9,600 nucleotides of DNA. Source: Candidatus Omnitrophota bacterium (GTDB lineage Bacteria > Omnitrophota > Gorgyraeia > Gygaellales > Profunditerraquicolaceae). Below are positions 6,501-9,600 of this stretch, piece by piece; position 1 is the first letter of the stretch, and every line of letters begins with the position of its first letter. The DNA lies in the NCBI GenBank assembly GCA_023229385.1, contig JALNZI010000046.1:1-9600 (forward strand), in the 5' to 3' direction. The notes beneath the pieces are model-generated. The model saw nothing but the letters and a program-made list of their open reading frames with translations. It was not told the DNA's origin and did not search any database. The position numbers were made by a program, and so were the translations under genes.

Positions 6501-6704
6501 GTTGTTTATAAGAAAAAGAAGATAGTAATAGAAACTCCTAAATGGGTTCAACCAGAAGGTAAAGGTAAAAGACCAAGTAGAAAAGAAATTAAAGGAAAGA
6601 CAGGATATATGACTTTACCAACTATTTTTGAAAGCTTAACAGGAAATGTAGGAAAGAGGGCTAAGGGTAGAATTACAGGATTTGAATCATCAAGGTTTTA
6701 CTAA
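3558..6704 (+). CDS. Large HD-domain phosphohydrolase-type protein with membrane segments and Tyr-rich repeat tail
   Basis: A 1048-residue protein. The start is TTG 3558, supported by AAGGAG (3543-3548) 9 bases upstream and by the 1-base gap to the previous gene; no ATG lies close. Order of parts: residues 1-100, Ser/Thr/Gln/Lys-rich and probably disordered; 100-290, mixed; about 296-320, 343-364 (Gly/Ala-rich) and about 445-457, hydrophobic segments that may insert in or bind to a membrane; about 485-700, an unrecognised domain with the motif GFTRNPQGN (669-677); about 725-870, an HD domain with H729 or H733, H776-D777 (IHDLGK), H792, H823 (RNHES) and D858 (TADRLD), the full ligand set of metal-dependent HD hydrolases; 909-969, repeats of P-[NS]-[DN]-Y-L; and a basic Gly-rich C-terminus. 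HD enzymes usually cleave phosphoesters of nucleotides; the substrate here is unknown. HD proteins are usually much shorter, so a large structural or delivered protein carrying an enzyme domain is a reasonable reading. Confidence 0.85.
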   Translation: MGKNPLEPNKQQSTYNPLTPKDTKSSSSGTGDKSTSGIFEGSGKKSHGVSGSYVDPLTKMGYEISETGVKTAVIPTTQPTSTQAQNKLQHRVKIVTPSQKQSQDTLSNVTLTKTGSVKVGNVTYTGNAYIKQLGMTANKYKQEMRKKLLEQGANKKQLRPGTYSVKTQTGIETLESGDKVIYNRFGEPVAVQSKFFGKTMSLDNYNNLVDKYNISIEKKQKLGEPYFKGGKSVIPVEVKKQGFIESAANVGLKPATWIGNEVTRKLENVLKTITKNEIKFGRTKSEELVNTKIGKILGISTVVVSLALPGMSLSTKAALILNTKNINNLVSESTTNKTKLASFKELAFTLGIGALGGAAFGMGARVSEDAITATGAKVLARVLSSGGSKASIISKNIAGLSLKGLGKGTKFTIETYFKKGMYEQGINVIQSLKEKNLYEASKSAADFTGMMIGYPIGAKVGKKGFEVVTKKYFPSRVEQVGSEKRMPSAIQADILLSKGNIYAYRRGAVQTGGTYEPRLDKYLSGKITEPTAGTFFRFAETKGVKGGEILPDLSMPGFVQPPSYREMFLNNFKNIKVNTFKRLVDAFVKTPVMTDVLSVGKFKTKEIPIELKNKVIKEFATTGKLSKETQKEMLNYNTLISDKVRELSFAEEQEAVFRDALKLKNIEVGFTRNPQGNLIPVIYEKGTLIPRVSNLLRKRIITEQDAKFIERQYNMWKKFKDDYILPKQHSVAHSKSVMNNVEKIIKVYPEFNNYLIRKYGSLDKAVKEIKRGAEIHDLGKTSETSQEFGTQHGVKISNVYKAGLLPKEYKNIKPEVIQAIRNHESIAGTPRGIYSLRYRIFDLFGRYSIEDKILATADRLDLIRYGMKIDQNRLPLNDVLNRLNIRNIGKQMEIIESKKGRKLEEYKKTPNDYLVRTYGKQKYNEQIKYKEKYNPNDYLTNYGYKEKYTPREYKKITYTTKEYNPSNYLTPSYTRPRGYGKVVYKKKKIVIETPKWVQPEGKGKRPSRKEIKGKTGYMTLPTIFESLTGNVGKRAKGRITGFESSRFY
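6282..6464 (+). repeat. Tyr-rich degenerate coding repeats in the HD protein tail
   Basis: Three copies of P-[N/S]-[D/N]-Y-L lie at residues 910-914, 935-939 and 965-969, with spacings of 25 and 30 residues. The Tyr/Lys-rich linkers between them include a related PREY. The stretch is hydrophilic, basic and low-complexity. Repeats like this often serve as spacers or as binding sites for a repeated partner; neither is shown here. Confidence 0.65.
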
Positions 6705-6705
6705 A

Positions 6706-7032
6706 ATGAATGAACAATTTATAATTAAAGGGAATAGAATAAGTACAAAGGAGATGAGGGATATATATTTTAGTAAACATAAAGTTACATATTTTAATAG
6801 ATTATTATATAATATTCCAATTACAGAATTTTTGATAAAAATTGGAAAAAATGGATATTGGTTAAATGAGATAATATTATTAAATAAAAATAAGAATTTT
6901 AATGAAATAAGAAAAGAATTATTAGTTGGAAGTTCTACAGGATTCACTAGGGATACAAATGGAAATATTTTATCAGTAATAATTCCAAAGTACAATTATT
7001 CTAAAATAAGACAAAAAATAATACTCCCTTAA
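6706..7032 (+). CDS. Small protein sharing the GFTR..GN motif with the HD protein
   Basis: A 108-residue basic protein starting at ATG 6706, 1 base after the HD protein stop. An upstream TTG at 6682 would overlap that gene and is less likely. The C-terminal part reads GFTRDTNGNILSVI (79-92). It matches GFTRNPQGNLIPVI at residues 669-682 of the HD protein at 10 of 14 positions, and helical sequence precedes it in both. The N-terminal 60 residues are helical with aromatic residues (Y21, F22, Y29, F30, Y35). There is no membrane segment. It may be a partial paralogue of the middle domain of its neighbour, perhaps competing or co-assembling with it. Function unknown. Confidence 0.72.
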   Translation: MNEQFIIKGNRISTKEMRDIYFSKHKVTYFNRLLYNIPITEFLIKIGKNGYWLNEIILLNKNKNFNEIRKELLVGSSTGFTRDTNGNILSVIIPKYNYSKIRQKIILP

Positions 7033-7090
7033 ATCGCTATGTTTAAAAAGATAAGAATTAATTAATTTATATCTCTCAAAAAAAGAAGTA
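7033..7090 (+). promoter_or_regulatory. Candidate promoter, TTTAAAAAG
   Basis: A 58-base gap between two genes. TTTAAAAAG at 7042-7050 is a TATA-like element that would start RNA near 7072 at archaeal spacing, leaving a leader of about 19 bases before ATG 7091. A second AT-rich block (TTTATAT, 7066-7072) is too close to the ATG to serve. The Shine-Dalgarno is weak (GAAGT at 7085-7089). This module is not related to the one found at 3254 and 9009. Confidence 0.45.
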
Positions 7091-7648
7091 ATGGATTACC
7101 AACAAGAAAACTATCAAGATAATTATAACGGATATTCTGGAAATCAAGAACCATCAGATTCATTTCTAAAAGCAATGATTGAAGTTGAAGAAACTTTAAA
7201 TAAATTTGAAATGGAAACATTAAGGAGAAAAAGACTTCACGTTGATTTAAAAAATAAATCAAAAACATGGATTCCAATGGCTAAAGGAGTAAATCCAATT
7301 TGTAATGAATTAGGTATCTCTGAATTATTAGGAGTATTAAGGGGAAGAGCAACAGTTGTTGGAAGATTAACAAAAAAGACAGATATTCAAGTAATGAGTG
7401 ATATGTTTCAATTTGATAGAATGTTAACAGATTTAATAGCAAAAAGAGCAGATGATTGGGATTTAGATGAAGATTTAGTTAAATCATTAAAAGAATCTTG
7501 TTTAAGTTTAATTGAAGATATTATATTTTCATCAATTAATGGATTTACTGCAATGAATTTAAGGTCAAGTTATTCTAGGTCTGAAACTTCAAATACAACA
7601 TTAGATAACCCAATAACACAAAAAAGAGGTATCTTAGGATTAAAATAA
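7091..7648 (+). CDS. Soluble protein with N/Q/Y-rich N-terminus, function unknown
   Basis: A 185-residue protein. Residues 1-20 are rich in Asn, Gln and Tyr (Y3, Y8, Y12, Y15), a low-complexity and probably disordered start. Residues 23-50 form a charged helix (ending RRKRLH). About 60-160 is a predicted mainly helical domain with acidic stretches (DDWDLDEDLV, 121-130). The tail is Ser/Thr-rich. There is no signal peptide or membrane span. It heads a four-gene run ending at 9011 and is followed without a gap by a membrane protein (TAA directly followed by ATG), so it may be the cytoplasmic partner of that membrane module. I do not recognise the family. Confidence 0.75.
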   Translation: MDYQQENYQDNYNGYSGNQEPSDSFLKAMIEVEETLNKFEMETLRRKRLHVDLKNKSKTWIPMAKGVNPICNELGISELLGVLRGRATVVGRLTKKTDIQVMSDMFQFDRMLTDLIAKRADDWDLDEDLVKSLKESCLSLIEDIIFSSINGFTAMNLRSSYSRSETSNTTLDNPITQKRGILGLK

Positions 7649-8269
7649 ATGGCAGTTGAAGCATTAGCACAAATAGGAGGAGGATTAATTAAGAAGATAC
7701 TTGGAGCATTTGCTATAGTAGTTTTTGCAGTTGGACTTTATTATTTAGTTAGATGGATTCAAAAAGGAACTAAAAAACAAAAAGCATTTACTATTAAAGC
7801 AGTAATTTTAGATATGAATGGGGTAATAGATTTTGATATGTTAGCATTCGTTAAATCCGAAGAATCTGGTATGTTAGAAATGATATTCAAAAATAGAAAA
7901 TCAGATTCAATACCACCAATACCAAAACATCTAGTTAAAAATAATATAGTTTTATTATTAAATTTTGCTCCAGGACATTATTGTGTAATTGATACATCAC
8001 AAACAATATGGAATTTTAAAAATGAAAAATGGGAAATAGTTCCTTTTAATTTATTTATGAAAAATTATATAGTAGCAAAACAAAGAGAATTTTTAAACAA
8101 AGCAGAAGCTAAAAAATTTAAATGGGAACAATATGCTCCTTGGATAACTTTAGGAATAGTTGGAGTAGCAGCAGTTGTTTTAACAGCATTTTTATTTTTT
8201 ATAGGAGCTAAAATAGAAGCAAAGAATATAGCAGCAAGGTCATTAGAATGTTTAGGGGGTTTAGCATGA
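7649..8269 (+). CDS. Bitopic/two-TM membrane protein with cytoplasmic beta domain
   Basis: A 206-residue protein. The first hydrophobic segment is at about 17-35 after a Gly-rich amphipathic start, and the second at about 164-187. A 120-residue beta-rich domain between them begins with many Lys (residues 39-47), so it should face the cytoplasm. The C-terminus has a single Cys (C201) in ECLGGLA. The domain order (beta domain, IP-K/R segment, helix, TM, short tail with one Cys) parallels the protein encoded at 8478. The ATG follows the previous stop directly, with no clear Shine-Dalgarno, so it probably depends on re-initiation. Its TGA overlaps the next start (ATGA 8266-8269). Membrane scaffold of an element-encoded apparatus is a guess. 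Confidence 0.76.
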   Translation: MAVEALAQIGGGLIKKILGAFAIVVFAVGLYYLVRWIQKGTKKQKAFTIKAVILDMNGVIDFDMLAFVKSEESGMLEMIFKNRKSDSIPPIPKHLVKNNIVLLLNFAPGHYCVIDTSQTIWNFKNEKWEIVPFNLFMKNYIVAKQREFLNKAEAKKFKWEQYAPWITLGIVGVAAVVLTAFLFFIGAKIEAKNIAARSLECLGGLA

Positions 8270-8481
8270 GAGTAAATTATTATGAATGTAAAATATGTAA
8301 AGGGTTAGTTGATAGAGGAGTAAAGGGAATTAAAAGATTTAGAGGGACAAGAAAAGATGTTATAAAACATTTACATGATGAACACCATTTAAAGCATATA
8401 AAGAATAGTCAAGGAAAACCAAAGAAAGATTTTGGACAATCAAGTATAACATTAAATACATTAGTAGTAGAGATAAAATGA
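8266..8481 (+). CDS. Small C2H2-type zinc-finger protein
   Basis: A 71-residue basic protein, start chosen at ATG 8266 because it is coupled to the previous stop and has AGGGGGT at 8254-8260. An ATG at 8248 would add six residues and lacks a Shine-Dalgarno. Zinc ligands: C8-x2-C11, then H35, H37, H40 and H41, which gives C-x2-C-x23-H-x4-H. The loop between is Arg/Lys-rich (GVKGIKRFRGTRKD). Small C2H2 proteins of this type are typical of archaeal viruses and usually bind DNA. The loop is longer than in a canonical finger, so the fold could deviate. It sits between two membrane-protein genes and could be a regulator riding in the operon. Confidence 0.75.
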   Translation: MRVNYYECKICKGLVDRGVKGIKRFRGTRKDVIKHLHDEHHLKHIKNSQGKPKKDFGQSSITLNTLVVEIK

Positions 8482-9011
8482 AAAAAGATAATAAAAATTT
8501 AGGAACTTGTGTATGGATAGGTTCGGTAGGGGAAATAAAATTAAGAATTTTTACTATAGTAAAAGAAGACCAAGATAAAACAACTATTAGTTTTGAAAAT
8601 AATGAACAATTAATTATACCAAGAAAATTTATACGTGCAAAGAGAGTAATGATATTTAAGACATCGGAAGGAAAAATAATAGTTCAAAATCCAGATAATT
8701 GGAAAAGAATTAATTTAAAAGAGTATAATATAAAAGAATTAAGATTTAATCTTCAAAATTTTTCTTTACAAGAAGGAAAAGCAGCAATACATAGATGGAC
8801 TACTCCAAAAGATGCTATTTCTAAGCTTTCTCCTTTATTCAAATTATTAATGATTTGTATAGTAGTAGGAGTAATAGGATGGGCAGCATTAAAGTTTGGA
8901 ACTTATGTTTTAGATATTGTAATGAAATCTAGATTATTAGATTGTTCACAAATAATTCCAAGAGTTCAAATACCAATAGGAACTAATATTTCAGTTCCAG
9001 TAGGAGTTTAA
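8478..9011 (+). CDS. C-terminally anchored membrane protein with N-terminal beta domain
   Basis: A 177-residue protein. Residues 8-72 are beta-rich (LGTCVWIG, IKLRIFTIV, TTISFE, QLIIP, VMIFKTSEGKIIV). Residues 75-117 are a charged linker. A transmembrane segment lies at about 121-147, followed by about 28 residues outside (LLDCSQIIP ... one sequon at N170). There is no N-terminal signal, so it is tail-anchored-like with the beta domain in the cytoplasm. The order and several landmarks (IPKHLVKNN versus IPRKFIRAK, a Trp after the beta strands, one Cys just past the TM) resemble the protein at 7649, suggesting distant paralogy. It is coupled by ATGA 8478-8481 and is the last gene before the next promoter. 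Confidence 0.74.
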   Translation: MKKDNKNLGTCVWIGSVGEIKLRIFTIVKEDQDKTTISFENNEQLIIPRKFIRAKRVMIFKTSEGKIIVQNPDNWKRINLKEYNIKELRFNLQNFSLQEGKAAIHRWTTPKDAISKLSPLFKLLMICIVVGVIGWAALKFGTYVLDIVMKSRLLDCSQIIPRVQIPIGTNISVPVGV

Positions 9012-9035
9012 AATTTTTAAAAAAATTTAAATAAG
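9009..9035 (+). promoter_or_regulatory. Promoter module, copy 2 (leaderless configuration)
   Basis: It begins at the TAA of the upstream gene and repeats the block of 3254-3280 almost base for base, with TTTAAATAA at 9026-9034. The TATA centre is about 30 bases before ATG 9060. Archaeal RNA starts about 25-27 bases after the TATA centre, so the transcript would begin within a few bases of the ATG. No Shine-Dalgarno is present between, which agrees with a leaderless mRNA. Confidence 0.65.
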
Positions 9036-9059
9036 TATAAAAAAGAGTAAATAAGTAAA

Positions 9060-9600
9060 ATGAAAGCAAATAAATTAGTTTTATCAATTATATTTGGAAT
9101 GTTTTTAATAAATTTAATAAGTGCAGGAATTTACGAAAATTGTGAAATATATGGTAATTGTAAGCCAGTAACTTCTATAACAACTGGAGCAAACTATACA
9201 ATAAATGTAAACAATTCAGATTACTTAAGAGGATATAGTCCAACTACATTAAGGTCTTGGATGGAATCTTATTTTAATGGAATTTATGTTCAATTAACAG
9301 AATTAACTAATTTAGTAGGAAATTGGAGTTTAGATAAACCAAACTATTATACCAAAACAGAAATAAATAATTCTTATGTCCCTTATTTAGGAACAAATCA
9401 AAATGTTGATTTAGGAAATAATAATTTAACTATTAATGGAACAACTTTATATGTAGATACAAATAATTCAAGAGTTGGAGTTGGAACAACAAATCCTACA
9501 ACTCCTCTACAAGTTTTAGGGAAAATAAATTCAATTACCAGTGTATCAAGAGGAACAAGTGTGGAATTTGTAGGACAAGACCCAAATGATTTAGCGGCTT
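9060..9600 (+). CDS. Tail-fibre-like surface protein with signal peptide (partial, runs off the right edge)
   Basis: The first 180 residues are visible, open to the edge. Residues 5-22 are a signal peptide (LVLSIIFGMFLINLISA|G), followed by C28 and C34. Three motifs typical of phage tail-fibre and related proteins come next: NYYTKTEIN (95-103), SYVPYLGTNQNVDLG (105-119), and SRVGVGTTNPTTPLQVLG (137-154). The last is the G-[IV]-G-T-T-x-P-x-x-x-L-x-V pattern often found upstream of a C-terminal chaperone domain. Sequons are frequent (N45, N51, N88, N103, N122, N126, N135). Ordinary virion fibres have no signal peptide, so this may be exported to the host envelope or virion surface. It probably recognises a host or neighbouring cell. 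The C-terminus lies outside the window. Confidence 0.8.
   Translation, partial: MKANKLVLSIIFGMFLINLISAGIYENCEIYGNCKPVTSITTGANYTINVNNSDYLRGYSPTTLRSWMESYFNGIYVQLTELTNLVGNWSLDKPNYYTKTEINNSYVPYLGTNQNVDLGNNNLTINGTTLYVDTNNSRVGVGTTNPTTPLQVLGKINSITSVSRGTSVEFVGQDPNDLAA

Noticed and set aside
6682..6705. TTG at 6682 as start of the small protein after the HD gene
   Set aside because: It would overlap the HD gene by 23 bases without a better ribosome binding site, while ATG 6706 starts 1 base after the stop.
8248..8265. ATG at 8248 as start of the zinc-finger protein
   Set aside because: ATG 8266 has AGGGGGT 5 bases upstream and the usual ATGA coupling; the earlier ATG has neither.
7649..8269. Membrane peptidase or HAD phosphatase reading of LDMNGVID in the protein at 7649
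   Set aside because: The stretch resembles the HAD motif DxxGVxD only by chance: the first nucleophile pattern D-x-D is absent and no other HAD motifs follow.
1..9600. CRISPR array, insertion sequence or transposase, rRNA
   Set aside because: The only direct repeats are the coding repeats described and the promoter pair. There are no regularly spaced repeats, no terminal inverted repeats with a transposase, and no rRNA-like sequence.

Overview
The window is AT-rich (roughly 25-30 % GC by eye) and densely coded. Every supportable gene lies on the + strand and most are joined by ATGA stop/start overlaps. It looks like part of a virus, provirus or other mobile element of an AT-rich archaeon, possibly of DPANN type. 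The archaeal evidence is: TATA-box-like TTTAAATAA elements in the two main intergenic gaps, one placed about 30 nt before an ATG that has no Shine-Dalgarno (leaderless pattern); clear GGAGG-type Shine-Dalgarno sites elsewhere; almost exclusive AGA/AGG arginine and frequent ATA isoleucine codons; and secreted proteins rich in N-X-S/T sequons. A bacterial phage of a very AT-rich host cannot be fully excluded. No capsid, terminase, polymerase, integrase, tRNA or rRNA gene is visible here.

Layout. (1) 1-1258: a chain of tiny translationally coupled genes. Four in a row (starting at 26, 217, 342 and 479) share the same coding segment near their starts (NKI[P/T][Q/K]E), as if accessory cassettes had been swapped behind a common 5' end. 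One has a zinc-binding pattern and two are single-span membrane proteins. (2) 1255-2502: a surface module of a signal-peptide/one-TM protein full of sequons, a two-TM protein, and a secreted four-cysteine protein behind the strongest Shine-Dalgarno in the window. (3) 2503-2636: the longest gap, a GC-richer island that can fold into three consecutive hairpins. (4) 2637-3256: a four-TM protein coupled to a small winged-helix regulator. (5) 3254-7032: a promoter, then a one-TM protein, a 1048-residue protein carrying a complete HD phosphohydrolase motif set plus hydrophobic segments and a Tyr-rich repeat tail, and a small protein sharing a motif with it. (6) 7033-9011: a promoter, then a soluble protein with an N/Q/Y-rich start, two membrane proteins of parallel architecture, and a C2H2-type zinc-finger protein between them. 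(7) 9009-9600: a second copy of the promoter module, then the first 180 residues of a tail-fibre-like protein that has a signal peptide.

How the parts may work together is inference. The small genes look like host-interaction or accessory functions, regions 2 and 7 like surface or host-recognition proteins, region 4 like regulation, and regions 5-6 like a membrane-associated apparatus centred on the large HD protein. The clearest unusual items are the HD protein and its motif-sharing neighbour, the repeated gene starts, the three-hairpin island, and the fibre-like protein with a signal peptide behind a duplicated promoter.
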